DNA of 38,928 nucleotides from Hyphococcus sp. (GCA_021604585.1 BQJG01000031.1:1-38928), one strand, 5' to 3'; positions 15,690 to 24,684 are shown, counted from the stretch's first letter. Translations and numbers: made by a program. The notes: a model not told the origin generated them from the letters alone.

Positions 15690-17978
15690 GTGTCGACCAG
15701 TAATCGCCTGATTGCGCGCCTTTTTACGACCACCATGCTGGCCGGCGCGAGTTTGGGCGTTTTGACGTCCGCATCCGCGCAGACGGTCAATAAGCCCGCC
15801 CTTCAGCCAAACCCGATTAACGACACGGAAGAAGAGCCGGAGGAGGTTCTTTTCGAGGCTGATACGGTCTTTCGCGACTATAGCGATGGACCAATTATTG
15901 CTGAAGGAAATGTGAAGGCGTATTTTGGCGAGCGCTATTTGCGCGCCGACAAGCTCATCTACAATCCGGCGACCGACATCGTCGTCGCCGAAGGCAACGT
16001 ATCGATCACTGATGCGAATATGGAGACGGCGTTCGCGGGACGGGTTGAACTTTCCGGCGATCTTCGCGACGGCATAGCCGAAAATTTCAGCGCCCTCCTC
16101 GAAAATAATGCGCGCCTCGCAGCGGACAGCGCTGTTCGCGAACAAGGCGCGAGGACGCGTCTTAAGAATGCGGTCTACACGACATGTAATGTCTGCAATC
16201 GTGAGGGCGAAGGCAAAACCCCAACCTGGCGCGTCAAGTCATTACGCGTCACGCGCGATGAGGAGCGTAAAGTAATTCGCTTTCATCATGCGTTTCTGGA
16301 AATGGCCGGCGTGCCAATCCTCTACGCGCCTTATCTGCAAGTTCCAGATCCATCGGTGGAGCGTCAGTCTGGATTCCTGGCTCCCAATATCGGCGCCTCA
16401 AGCCGCCTCGGTTTCAACATTGAGCTTCCTTACTACCTGGCGATTTCCAACCATCAGGACGCCACCATTTTTCCAAAATATACTGCAGAGGACGGCGTCT
16501 TGTGGCAGGCGGAATGGCGCCGGCGTGGAACGAACGGCTACCACGTCCTCTCCGGCGGGTTCATCGACTATGACAATATCAATGAGACGGAGAGCGGCAT
16601 TCCCGGCACGCGCTGGCATATGTTCGGTCGTGGCTATCGCGACTTCGGCGAGAACTGGCGCGCGTCCTACGATTTCGAGCGCGTTTCCGACAAAGAATAT
16701 TTACGTCAATACGATGTCGAACGCCGGGGTGACTTGCGCCAGGAACTTGATCGAGGCCAAACAAACCAGCTTCGCTCTAACGCGCGCCTCGCCTGGACGC
16801 CCGGCAATTCGCGCCTCATCATGGATACCTATCTATTCCAAGGACTGCGCGCCTCCGACAATTCAGACACCATTCCATACGTGCTGCCCCTGATCGATTT
16901 CAAACACGACTTCAGATCAAAGGTTGCCGGTGGTGCGGTGTCAGTTAACGCCAATATCGCCTCTTTATACCGGGCAGAGGGAATCGATTCTCAGCGCCTT
17001 ACGACATCCCTGGAATGGGATCGCGACATTATCACCCGCGGCGGCCACCGTTTCCAAATGTTCGCCAAACTGCGCGGAGATGTATTTTCATATCAGGATC
17101 TCGATCTCGGCACGGAAGTTTGCGTATCAGCGGCACAAATGTGCGCAAGCGATTTCCCGGGCTTCTCGACCACAGACACAAATGATTTCGTTGCGCGTTT
17201 TGCCCCAACGGCGGGACTCGAATGGTCGTACCCTTTGGCCCGCGATTTTCACGGCGCCAGATTGTTAATTGAGCCGCGCGTACAGCTGGTCGCAAGTCCG
17301 GCCAATAGAAACCCGGCCAGCATCCTCAACGAAGACTCGCAAAGCATCGAATTCGACTATGCAGGATTGTTCGACTTCAACAAGGCGACCGGGTACGACG
17401 CCTTTGAAGACGGACAACGAATGAATGTCGGCGTATCCGCATCAGCCATACTGCCAAATGGCATATCGATTGAAGGCTCGCTCGGCCAGCAGCTTCGGCT
17501 TCAGGAAACGAACGCATTTAATGACTCATCAGGGCTCGGTGAGAAAAGCTCCGACCTCGTTGGATCGCTCAATGTTCGATTGGGACCGAAAGCAGGCGTG
17601 GAAAGCCGGTTCCGCATTGACAACACTTCGGGCGATATCCAACGCGCTGAATCAATCGCTTTTTATCGTGACAAGCGCTTTCAAGCCAATCTCAGCTATG
17701 TCCGGCTCAACGAAGAAAACGTTGCGAACAATCTGGTCCGGCGCGAGGAGTTAACGGCGCGCGGTCGTGTCAAAGTCTCCAGAAACTGGTCGGTTGGCGG
17801 CGCCTGGCGTCTCGATCTTGAATCTAACCAAACGATTCGACAGGATTTTACCTTAGGGTATGAAGACGAGTGCTCAACTTTTGGCCTCACCTATAGCCGC
17901 GACCGCACCAGAACCAGCAACCTCAAGCCGGATAACGCGATCCTGCTGAGTTTCACTTTGAAATCATTGGTCGATTGA
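15690..17978 (+). CDS. lptD: LPS-assembly protein LptD (OstA/Imp)
   Basis: LptD is the outer-membrane beta-barrel that, with lipoprotein LptE, inserts LPS into the outer leaflet. The 762-residue product has a signal peptide cut after ASA (about residue 30). The OstA-like periplasmic beta-taco domain (about 53-150) has repeats such as AEGNVKAYFG and AEGNVSIT, and a long barrel domain of alternating residues follows. Cysteines C166 and C169 (TTCNVC) and a late Cys (DECSTFGL) could give the inter-domain disulfides seen in E. coli LptD; a further pair lies in the barrel. The start is GTG 15690 with AAGGG eight bases upstream. surA, the chaperone LptD needs, follows. Confidence 0.94.
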   Translation: MSTSNRLIARLFTTTMLAGASLGVLTSASAQTVNKPALQPNPINDTEEEPEEVLFEADTVFRDYSDGPIIAEGNVKAYFGERYLRADKLIYNPATDIVVAEGNVSITDANMETAFAGRVELSGDLRDGIAENFSALLENNARLAADSAVREQGARTRLKNAVYTTCNVCNREGEGKTPTWRVKSLRVTRDEERKVIRFHHAFLEMAGVPILYAPYLQVPDPSVERQSGFLAPNIGASSRLGFNIELPYYLAISNHQDATIFPKYTAEDGVLWQAEWRRRGTNGYHVLSGGFIDYDNINETESGIPGTRWHMFGRGYRDFGENWRASYDFERVSDKEYLRQYDVERRGDLRQELDRGQTNQLRSNARLAWTPGNSRLIMDTYLFQGLRASDNSDTIPYVLPLIDFKHDFRSKVAGGAVSVNANIASLYRAEGIDSQRLTTSLEWDRDIITRGGHRFQMFAKLRGDVFSYQDLDLGTEVCVSAAQMCASDFPGFSTTDTNDFVARFAPTAGLEWSYPLARDFHGARLLIEPRVQLVASPANRNPASILNEDSQSIEFDYAGLFDFNKATGYDAFEDGQRMNVGVSASAILPNGISIEGSLGQQLRLQETNAFNDSSGLGEKSSDLVGSLNVRLGPKAGVESRFRIDNTSGDIQRAESIAFYRDKRFQANLSYVRLNEENVANNLVRREELTARGRVKVSRNWSVGGAWRLDLESNQTIRQDFTLGYEDECSTFGLTYSRDRTRTSNLKPDNAILLSFTLKSLVD

Positions 17979-18054
17979 GCGCTTGCACGCCCGGCAATTC
18001 CGTCTATTTTCCCCATATGCTGGGCATGGCGGCACAAAACAGGATAACCCTAGA

Positions 18055-19368
18055 ATGCGATTTTCCGTATTAAGTTCAGTAGCTTGCATCTTTTTGGCGG
18101 GTCTTGCCCCGGTGCAGGCGCAACAGCGGACCAACGCAGAAGGCTTGACCAGCGATCAAGTGATCCAGCGCTCAGGCGTGCCGCCTAGCGTCGTTGCCGC
18201 CGTCGTTAATGATGCAGTTATCACCACTTTCGATGTCCGCCAGCGCATGAAGCTTATGTTGATGTCCTCCGGCGGCAGGATTCCTGACGAAGCCATTCCT
18301 CAAATTCAACAGCAAGCGCTGAGAGACCTTATCGAAGAACGCCTGAAACTGCAGGAAACAGGAAAGTACGAAGTCGAGGTTACAGACGAAGAAGTCCAGG
18401 GAGACCTTTCCCTGATGGCCGCTCAATCCAACCTGACAGCCGACCAGCTATTTGAAGAACTCAACCGCCTAGGCATTTCCATTAATGCCATGAAAGATCA
18501 AATCCGCAGCCGAATCGCTTGGCCGCAGCTTGTTCAGGGTCGATATCGTGACCGGGTTCGCGTGAGCGAAGATGAAATCAAAAACACGCTTGAACGCATG
18601 CGCGATGATGTCAGCAAAGAGCAGTATCTGGTCTCTGAAATTTGTATTCCTGTCGACAACCCATCACAGGCGCAACAATATTATCAAGGCTCTCTGCAGC
18701 TCATTGAACAGATGCGCCGCGGCGTTCCCTTCTCGGTTGTCGCACAGCAATTTTCCGCCTGCACAACCGCGGCCGTTGGCGGCGACCTTGGCTGGGTGCG
18801 CGCAGGTGAGCTAGCCGAAGAACTAGACACCGCTTTGCGTGCTTTACCGCCCGGATCCGTGACCAACCCAATTCCGTCCGATGGCGCCTTTGTCATCATG
18901 GCGGTGCGCGATAAGCGCGAAGCTACCGTCGCGGGCGAACCCACCTTCACCCTCGCCTATGCAAGCGCGGACGAAAGTCTCGGAAATGCATCGGCGCATG
19001 CGGCATTGGAAAAAATAGAAACGGCTGAAGTATGTTTCGGGCGCACTTTGCGGATCGATATGGGCAAAGGGGTCGGCTACACGCTATTGGAAAATGTGAA
19101 GCTGGATGAGATTGACGAACGCTTTAGGCCATTCGTTGAAGACTTAAATCGCGGGGAACAGTCTGCTGTGATTGAAGCCGATGGCGCCTACCACTCGGTC
19201 GTCGTTTGCGACAAAGATGAGGGGCTCGGCTTGCCATCGCGGGAAGCTCTGGAAAATCGCATTTACTCCCGGCAGCTGGAGCGAATTGGCCAGCAATATC
19301 TTCGTGATATTGAACGCGGATCGATGGTCGACGTGCGTATGAAAATCCAGTCACAGCCAAACGGATAA
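18055..19368 (+). CDS. surA: Periplasmic chaperone/peptidyl-prolyl isomerase SurA
   Basis: SurA escorts unfolded outer-membrane proteins, LptD among them, across the periplasm. The 437-residue product has a signal peptide (MRFSVLSSVACIFLAGLAPVQA, cut after about residue 22; key features are the hydrophobic core and VQA). The SurA N-terminal chaperone domain (VAAVVNDAVITTFDVRQRM...) is followed by a parvulin-type domain (about residues 175-290) with FSVVAQQFS, GGDLGWV and the final FVIMAVRDKR. A second, diverged C-terminal region follows. ATG 18055 is chosen because it places the signal peptide at the N-terminus; a frame from 17983 has no ribosome site. It sits between lptD and pdxA as in many proteobacteria. 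Confidence 0.92.
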   Translation: MRFSVLSSVACIFLAGLAPVQAQQRTNAEGLTSDQVIQRSGVPPSVVAAVVNDAVITTFDVRQRMKLMLMSSGGRIPDEAIPQIQQQALRDLIEERLKLQETGKYEVEVTDEEVQGDLSLMAAQSNLTADQLFEELNRLGISINAMKDQIRSRIAWPQLVQGRYRDRVRVSEDEIKNTLERMRDDVSKEQYLVSEICIPVDNPSQAQQYYQGSLQLIEQMRRGVPFSVVAQQFSACTTAAVGGDLGWVRAGELAEELDTALRALPPGSVTNPIPSDGAFVIMAVRDKREATVAGEPTFTLAYASADESLGNASAHAALEKIETAEVCFGRTLRIDMGKGVGYTLLENVKLDEIDERFRPFVEDLNRGEQSAVIEADGAYHSVVVCDKDEGLGLPSREALENRIYSRQLERIGQQYLRDIERGSMVDVRMKIQSQPNG

Positions 19369-19374
19369 GCAAAA

Positions 19375-20382
19375 ATGCCAGCGCCGCGCACCCAAGCTCC
19401 CTTGGCCTTGACCATGGGCGAGCCCGGCGGCTGCGGTCCGGAGATAACGCTCGCCGCGTGGCGCCAGCTTCGCCACTCCGGCCATACATTCTTCTTGCTG
19501 GCCGATCCGGCGATTTTTGACCCGGCGGGCATTGTTGAAATTGCACGCCCACAAGAGGCGAAAACGGTTTTCGCGAAGGGTGTGCCGCTGCTTCCGCTTT
19601 CCCATCGGGTGATGGCGACGCCCGGAATAGCATCGCCCGCCAATGCTGCAGCCGTCATTGAAAGTATTGAGCGCGCCGTAGGCTTCGCCCTTAGCGGCGC
19701 CGCGGCAGGCATCATCACAAACCCGATCCAGAAATCAACGCTGATTGCTGCGGGATTTAAGTTTCCCGGACACACTGAATTTCTGGCCGACCTCGCAAAA
19801 TCGGCGCCGATGCCGGAGGGCCGCACGCGCGGACCTGTCATGATGATCGCAGGACCGGTATTAAAAACCGTTCCTGTAACCATCCACATTTCTGTGCGCG
19901 AGGCGGCCCACACACTCAACACTGACATGATCGAGCACGCCGGCCGCGTCGTGGCGGAAGCGTTACGGAGCGAATTCGGCATCGCTTCGCCGCGCCTGGC
20001 GATTTCCGGCCTTAACCCACATGCGGGAGAACAAGGCGCCATCGGCGCGGAAGACGATGCCGTCATTGCGCCCGCCATCGCTGCGCTGAAAGCCGCCGGC
20101 ATCGACGCGCGCGGGCCGCTGCCTGCCGACACCATGTTCCATGAGGAAGCACGCGCTGCTTATGATGCTGCGCTGTGCATGCTGCACGATCAGGCTTTAA
20201 TTCCGGCCAAAACACTTTCATTCCATGAGGCGGTGAACGTGACCCTTGGCCTGCCGATTGTGCGGACATCGCCAGATCATGGCACAGCGCTCGACATCGC
20301 CGGTAGGGCCAAGGCGCGCGCCGACAGCCTAATCGCTGCGATCAACCTTGCGGGTTCGATGGCGGCCCGGCGCGCGCAATGA
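19375..20382 (+). CDS. pdxA: 4-hydroxythreonine-4-phosphate dehydrogenase
   Basis: PdxA oxidises 4-phosphohydroxy-L-threonine in the DXP-dependent route to pyridoxal phosphate. The 335-residue protein has the family opening LALTMGEPGGCGPEI (first Gly-rich loop; GDPxGIGPE in E. coli). The metal-binding histidines are H171 (TIHISV), H216 (NPHAGEQG) and H271 (LHDQALIPAKT), matching E. coli H166, H211 and H266. GHTEFLAD (about 132-139) and the C-terminal TSPDHGTALDIAG are also conserved. ATG 19375 is six bases after the surA stop, and the stop overlaps rsmA (ATGA). The cysteine in place of the usual Ile of the first loop (GGCGPE) is a minor variation. Confidence 0.95.
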   Translation: MPAPRTQAPLALTMGEPGGCGPEITLAAWRQLRHSGHTFFLLADPAIFDPAGIVEIARPQEAKTVFAKGVPLLPLSHRVMATPGIASPANAAAVIESIERAVGFALSGAAAGIITNPIQKSTLIAAGFKFPGHTEFLADLAKSAPMPEGRTRGPVMMIAGPVLKTVPVTIHISVREAAHTLNTDMIEHAGRVVAEALRSEFGIASPRLAISGLNPHAGEQGAIGAEDDAVIAPAIAALKAAGIDARGPLPADTMFHEEARAAYDAALCMLHDQALIPAKTLSFHEAVNVTLGLPIVRTSPDHGTALDIAGRAKARADSLIAAINLAGSMAARRAQ

Positions 20383-21218
20383 ATGATACGCTGCCGCCCC
20401 TGCGCGACGTCATTGAGCGTTACGAGCTTGGCGCGAAAAAATCGCTCGGGCAGCATTTTCTACTCGACCTCAATATGACGCGCAAAATCGCGCGGGTCGC
20501 CTCTGTTGTAGCAGGCGATGTCGTCCTTGAAATTGGGCCTGGCCCGGGTGGTCTGACGCGCGCGCTGCTCGAACATGGCGCCAGCGTCATTGCAATTGAG
20601 CGCGATCATCGCTGCATAGAAGCGCTTACAGAAATTCGTCGCGCCTTTGACAACCGGCTGAACATCATTGAAGCCGACGCACTCGCCGCCGATGAGCGCG
20701 CGCTGGTTGGCGCCGCTGCGCCGATAAAGATCGTCGCCAACTTACCCTACAACATTTCAACAGAGCTATTGATCAAATGGCTGAAGGCCGGCCCTGACTT
20801 ATGGTCAGTGATGGCGTTGATGTTCCAAAAGGAAGTTGCAGACCGCATACTTGCGGAGCCCGGGTCAAAAGCCTATGGCCGCCTGTCGATCATATCCCAA
20901 ACCATGTCGCGCCCCTCACGCGGGTTCAATTTGCCCGCACGCGCATTCACACCACCGCCAAAAGTCGACTCCACGGTCGTTTTGTTTGAACAATGCGAAA
21001 CGCCCTTCTCCGCGCTCAACGCGCTTGAACGCATCACACAAGCCGCATTCTCACAGCGCCGGAAAATGTTGCGGTCATCTTTAAAGTCAGTTTTTTCAGA
21101 AGGTCTTGGCGCAGCGCTTGATGCGGCGAGCGTGAAAGAAACGCAGCGGGCTGAAGAACTCACTGTTGAAAAATTTCAATCTCTTGCGACATATTTGAAT
21201 AACAACACTTCGAGCTGA
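20379..21218 (+). CDS. rsmA: 16S rRNA (adenine1518-N6/adenine1519-N6)-dimethyltransferase
   Basis: RsmA (KsgA) dimethylates two adenines in the 3' hairpin of 16S rRNA late in 30S assembly. The 279-residue protein shows KKSLGQHFLLD (about 20-30) and the SAM motif I VLEIGPGPGGLT (49-60). Motif II is an acidic end VIAIERD (70-76), and the catalytic NLPYNIST motif lies at 121-128. The C-terminal helical domain with FSQRRKMLRSSLK is complete. It is coupled to pdxA by ATGA. It closes the lptF-to-rsmA block and is convergent with the thioesterase gene, with five bases between the two stops. Confidence 0.96.
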   Translation: MNDTLPPLRDVIERYELGAKKSLGQHFLLDLNMTRKIARVASVVAGDVVLEIGPGPGGLTRALLEHGASVIAIERDHRCIEALTEIRRAFDNRLNIIEADALAADERALVGAAAPIKIVANLPYNISTELLIKWLKAGPDLWSVMALMFQKEVADRILAEPGSKAYGRLSIISQTMSRPSRGFNLPARAFTPPPKVDSTVVLFEQCETPFSALNALERITQAAFSQRRKMLRSSLKSVFSEGLGAALDAASVKETQRAEELTVEKFQSLATYLNNNTSS

Positions 21219-21223
21219 TGCAC

Positions 21224-21643
21224 CTAGGTTTCTTTCGCCAGCCGGATCATTTGGGTCTGCGTCACCAATGCCGCAAGCTTGCCGTCCTCGCGAAAGATTT
21301 CTGTTTTCCAAACCTGTAAGGTTCGGCCGATATTGACCGGCGTCGTCACCGCTTTTGCGATCTGGCCAACCGGAATCGCCCGTAAAAAATTTGTCTTGCT
21401 TTCAACCGTCGAGGTCATCGATCCGGGGGCCATATTTAAAAAGGCGCCGATGCCGCCCATATTATCCGCCATCGCCATGATCGCCCCGCCATGCATGGTT
21501 GCAGGGATCGTACAATGATCTGCGGTGACCAATAACTCCCCCTCCAGACGCTCTTTTGTAACCAGCGTCATCTTCACACCCATCGACTTCGCAAAGGGCG
21601 TATTATTTTCATTAAAGGCGTCAGCAAGGTTTTCTTCCGACAC
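21224..21643 (-). CDS. PaaI family hotdog thioesterase
   Basis: A 139-residue hotdog protein with the motif PATMHGGAIMAMADNMGGIGA (core HGG at about residues 51-53), the Asp in the long helix and the later strand STVESKTNFLRAI. It probably hydrolyses acyl- or aryl-CoA thioesters. I chose GTG 21643 with AAAGGA six bases upstream. A much longer frame to 22027 runs through the neighbouring gene in a different frame and has no family similarity. It begins 11 bases after the methyltransferase stop, so the two are probably cotranscribed. This is the third hotdog gene in the window. Confidence 0.87.
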   Translation of the reverse strand: MSEENLADAFNENNTPFAKSMGVKMTLVTKERLEGELLVTADHCTIPATMHGGAIMAMADNMGGIGAFLNMAPGSMTSTVESKTNFLRAIPVGQIAKAVTTPVNIGRTLQVWKTEIFREDGKLAALVTQTQMIRLAKET

Positions 21644-21654
21644 GGCGCATCCTT

Positions 21655-22242
21655 TCAGACCCAGCGGCGAACGCGCTTGGCATAAGCATCGTATTCTTCG
21701 CCGAAGTGTTCGCGAAGATATCCCTCTTCTTGTTTGATGATGATAGTCAGCCCGAGATAACTGACAACTATCGCAAGCAGCGGCAAAGGGCCCGGCGCTG
21801 CGATTAATGCGCCAACGAGGAAAACCATCACGCCTAAATAGACTGGATTTCGCGACAGGCCGTGCAGTCCGCCGGTCACCAGCGCATCCACATGATTTTC
21901 TTCGGACGGAACGCCGACCCGCCATGACCTGCCCATCCCCGACTGGCTCAGCAAAATAATGGTCGCGCCAATGAGCAGGAGCGCAAGCGCTATGTATGGC
22001 GACGGTGACGGCTGCGCCGCAACCCAAGCATCCAGCACCGGAAACGGCGCACGGAACACGAGATAAATGTCTAAAAGTCCTGCCCCTGCGATAAGCCCGC
22101 GCTGCATCCAGTTTGTGTTGTGCTCCGCGACAGCGTTCGGATTAACGCCGCGACGCCGAAGCATCACGCCAAACCCGATCATCCACAGCATTAATGCAAC
22201 CACAATCGCTGCGACCGCAATTCGTAAAGTCTCCTGCTCCAT
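21655..22242 (-). CDS. ICMT/PEMT-type membrane methyltransferase family protein
   Basis: A 195-residue protein with five probable helices. The C-terminal signature GGLHGLSRNPVYLGVMVFLVG, the tail EEGYLREHFGEEYDAYAKRVRRW and the SAM-binding RNPVY/EE pattern are those of isoprenylcysteine carboxyl methyltransferase-like proteins (also PEMT/NnrU-like). In bacteria the substrate is normally unknown. ATG 22242 has AGGAG eight bases upstream and gives a normal-length protein; a frame to 22305 adds 21 residues without support. It is cotranscribed with the PaaI thioesterase. Prenylated-protein processing is not implied. Confidence 0.82.
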   Translation of the reverse strand: MEQETLRIAVAAIVVALMLWMIGFGVMLRRRGVNPNAVAEHNTNWMQRGLIAGAGLLDIYLVFRAPFPVLDAWVAAQPSPSPYIALALLLIGATIILLSQSGMGRSWRVGVPSEENHVDALVTGGLHGLSRNPVYLGVMVFLVGALIAAPGPLPLLAIVVSYLGLTIIIKQEEGYLREHFGEEYDAYAKRVRRWV

Positions 22243-22346
22243 CCATGCCGCTCCTTTTTCTTTGCCATATGCCGGAAAATAGGCGCATGCAACACTCCTC
22301 CGCATAGGGAGTAATGTTATCGCAATTGGATGTTATAAGAGAGCGG

Positions 22347-22883
22347 TCAGCTCGAATGGATCAATACAGCAACCAACAGCGCTGTCTCCGGCCCGTGATT
22401 GACCCATGCATGATTTGTTGCGCGCTGAATGATGACATCGCCGGGCTTCAACGCTTCAGCCTCACCATCATCGAGCAGCATATCCACCTTGCCCTTGACA
22501 AGAATAATGACGTCGAGTGAGTTTGTTTTGTGCATGCCAGGATTGCGAGTGGTGTCGACGCGGCAATGCGCAGCCCCGACAGCGCTGAAGGCAAAGGCCG
22601 CGCCCGCTTCGATCTCTTCTGCAGATTTCGCGGGATCTTCCGGCGCAATGGTGAACCAGCGCACCTTTACAGAACCCGCATCAGGCTCAAGTTTGAGATC
22701 AGCATCGGCAAGCCGGTCTGTAGCGTCGAGCAATCGTCCTTCACCTGTTTGCGCCGACCAGATTTCTGCGAGCCCTGCCTCCTCCAGTGCGATCAGCTTC
22801 GCAGCACCGCTATCAATCAGAATGCGAGAACGGCCAGATGGAGAATTATCCGTGACGATCCGGCGAAGATCTTGCCAATCCAT
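22347..22883 (-). CDS. Cupin domain-containing protein
   Basis: A 178-residue protein. The C-terminal half (about residues 100-175) is a single cupin domain: HKTNSLDVIILVKGKVDMLLDDGE (cupin box 1, key H..D.....G) and LKPGDVIIQRATNHAWVNHG (box 2, key PGD and H). The N-terminal half (about 1-95) carries no motif I know. The pattern SLDYxxVLxGEVxLxLDDGE occurs in bacterial cupins annotated only by domain. ATG 22883 begins four bases after the stop of the lipoprotein gene, without a strong ribosome site, suggesting translational coupling. Enzyme or sensor function cannot be decided. Confidence 0.8.
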   Translation of the reverse strand: MDWQDLRRIVTDNSPSGRSRILIDSGAAKLIALEEAGLAEIWSAQTGEGRLLDATDRLADADLKLEPDAGSVKVRWFTIAPEDPAKSAEEIEAGAAFAFSAVGAAHCRVDTTRNPGMHKTNSLDVIILVKGKVDMLLDDGEAEALKPGDVIIQRATNHAWVNHGPETALLVAVLIHSS

Positions 22884-22887
22884 GTGC

Positions 22888-23379
22888 TTATTCGCCCAGC
22901 GATCCGCCGATGCGCTCGACCACATCATGCGCATCATAATAGTCGCCGCTTTCCGGCGGCTCGCCTTTGCCCATTAAAACGACAAGGCGCGCAGTGAAAT
23001 ATTCGCGCCCGCCAATTGTGCCGAGATCGCCGCCGACGCCAACTCCGACGCCGCTGCGCCGCCCATAGGAGCCGCCGCCGACCCCGGCGCCGACTCCCAC
23101 GCCGCCGCGCTGCTCAGCGTTCATGTCGCGCGAAATCACGCGAAACCAGTCATAACCATTAGTGAGCGCCAGCTCTCCTGCGCGCAGCAGCGCATAGTCT
23201 TCAACCTGTTCTGGCCCCATACTGCCGGAGCCGCGATAGGTGACCCGGTACCGGTCGGACTCAATCCGCGTATCTTCAAAACCAAACCCTTTAGAGTCCG
23301 CCTGACCATAAGTCGCGGGACCGACAGCGGCGCAAGCAGTCAAATTCACAGCAGCAATGAAGGCGATCAAGACTCTCAT
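22888..23379 (-). CDS. CC0125/CC1285-type lipoprotein
   Basis: A 163-residue secreted protein with a lipobox LTAC at C16, so an envelope lipoprotein. The mature part begins with GPATYGQADSKGFGFEDTRIES and continues with VTYRGSGSMGPEQVEDYALLRAGELALTNGYDWFRVI (given by its ends), a pattern I recall for Caulobacter CC0125/CC1285-type lipoproteins. The middle (about residues 90-120) is a low-complexity Gly/Val stretch (GVGVGAGVGGG, GVGVGVGGD). ATG 23379 has AAGGAG upstream. It precedes the cupin gene by four bases. Function is not known. Confidence 0.75.
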   Translation of the reverse strand: MRVLIAFIAAVNLTACAAVGPATYGQADSKGFGFEDTRIESDRYRVTYRGSGSMGPEQVEDYALLRAGELALTNGYDWFRVISRDMNAEQRGGVGVGAGVGGGSYGRRSGVGVGVGGDLGTIGGREYFTARLVVLMGKGEPPESGDYYDAHDVVERIGGSLGE

Positions 23380-23520
23380 GGAATGCGCTCCTTCTCTTCA
23401 CCACAAAACTAGCACTTCGAGGGCAAGGGTGCAAAATAAGCCTGCCATTGAATGTCCCTGTTCCCGCCCGCACCCAGCCTCATTCCGGCGCTACGACAGA
23501 TAAAATCGCGGAAGCCATTC

Positions 23521-24684
23521 ATGCATCATTCATCAAAAAAGGCGCCGTCCCCTGACTACGATCTGGTTATCGTGGGAGCGAGCTTCGCCGGACTTGCCGC
23601 CGCCCGAACCGCCGCCCATCGGGGCCTTAACGTTGCGGTGATTGACACGAAGAAGGAGCCCGGCGCGCGGGTTCGATCCACGGGAATTCTGGTTAAGGAA
23701 GCGATTGATGAATGCGATGTTCCAGCGTCGCTGACCCGAAAAATCCCGGGCGTTCGTCTGTATGCGCCAAATGGCAAGCACACAGATTTAACAGCGCCAG
23801 GTTATTTTTTCCTCGCCACCGACACCCCTGCTATTATGCGCTGGCTGGCGCGAGAGGCGGCGCGCGCCGGGGCGAAGCTTTTGTTTGGCGCACAATTTAC
23901 CACAGCGACCACATTTGGCGACCGGATATGCCTGCACGATCTCAACATTTCAACGCGTTATCTTCTTGGCGCTGACGGCGCCCGTTCGCGCGTGGCGCAA
24001 GCCTTTCATCTTGGGCAAAACACGCAATTCATCATCGGTATGGAGACCGAATATGAAGAAACGCCCGCAGTCGACCCGGCGTTTCTCCATTGTTTTATCG
24101 ACACCAAAATCGCGCCAGGCTATCTCGGCTGGGTTGTTCCCGGCGTCGGTATGACCCAAGTCGGTCTGGCTGTGGCCGATGGAGTGTTTGCTGTAAACCG
24201 AAAACCCGACTTCAACGCCTTTATGAAGCGCATTGATGATCGTTTCGCATTCTGGAATTGCGAAGTTCTGCGCAAACGGTCTGGGCCGATCCCCTGCGGC
24301 GGATTGGTTTCGCCCTTGTCAACGCACCGGGTGTTGTTGACCGGCGATGCTGCAGGTCTTGTCTCGCCACTCACTGCTGGCGGCATTCGCCTCGCCTTTC
24401 AATATGGGCGTCGCGCCGGGGCTGCGATCGCGCATTATCTGTTGGATGAAGGCCCGGACCCGGGCGTTGTTATGGCGAAAGAATATCCCCGCTTCGGCAT
24501 GAAACGAGTGATGCACAATCTTTGGGCCGCCGCGCCGCCCAATGCATTGCTCAACGCAACCTTGTTCACGCCGCCCATGCGCGCGCTCGCCAAACGCATC
24601 TATTTTGAGAAACGGCGGACCAATAAACTGGGCACGCAGGATATACGCGCAAGACCTTATCGTCCTCACTTCTATAAACGCTAA
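23521..24684 (+). CDS. FAD-dependent oxidoreductase of the geranylgeranyl reductase/flavin monooxygenase type
   Basis: A 387-residue flavoprotein. The Rossmann motif DLVIVGASFAGLAAA (about 14-28) binds FAD, although the usual GxGxxG is GASFAG. The mid-protein motif LLGADGARSRVAQ and the C-terminal VLLTGDAAGLVSPLTAGGI (key GDAAG) complete the FAD-binding pattern of the group that includes geranylgeranyl reductases and aromatic hydroxylases. The C-terminal 60 residues are basic and helical. I chose ATG 23521 rather than 23452 because the extra residues are not part of the fold; a GAAG is seven bases upstream. Monocistronic on the plus strand, it shares its stop bases with the convergent reductase gene. 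Substrate unknown. Confidence 0.82.
   Translation: MHHSSKKAPSPDYDLVIVGASFAGLAAARTAAHRGLNVAVIDTKKEPGARVRSTGILVKEAIDECDVPASLTRKIPGVRLYAPNGKHTDLTAPGYFFLATDTPAIMRWLAREAARAGAKLLFGAQFTTATTFGDRICLHDLNISTRYLLGADGARSRVAQAFHLGQNTQFIIGMETEYEETPAVDPAFLHCFIDTKIAPGYLGWVVPGVGMTQVGLAVADGVFAVNRKPDFNAFMKRIDDRFAFWNCEVLRKRSGPIPCGGLVSPLSTHRVLLTGDAAGLVSPLTAGGIRLAFQYGRRAGAAIAHYLLDEGPDPGVVMAKEYPRFGMKRVMHNLWAAAPPNALLNATLFTPPMRALAKRIYFEKRRTNKLGTQDIRARPYRPHFYKR

Noticed and set aside
19263..20135. Minus-strand open frame of 290 codons opposite pdxA
   Set aside because: Lies opposite pdxA, whose metal-site histidines are intact; the product is low-complexity Ala/Ser/Met/Pro without family features.
21644..22027. N-terminal extension of the PaaI thioesterase
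   Set aside because: The extra 128 codons overlap the ICMT-like gene in another frame and are Arg/Cys-rich nonsense; GTG 21643 with AAAGGA upstream gives a normal hotdog protein.
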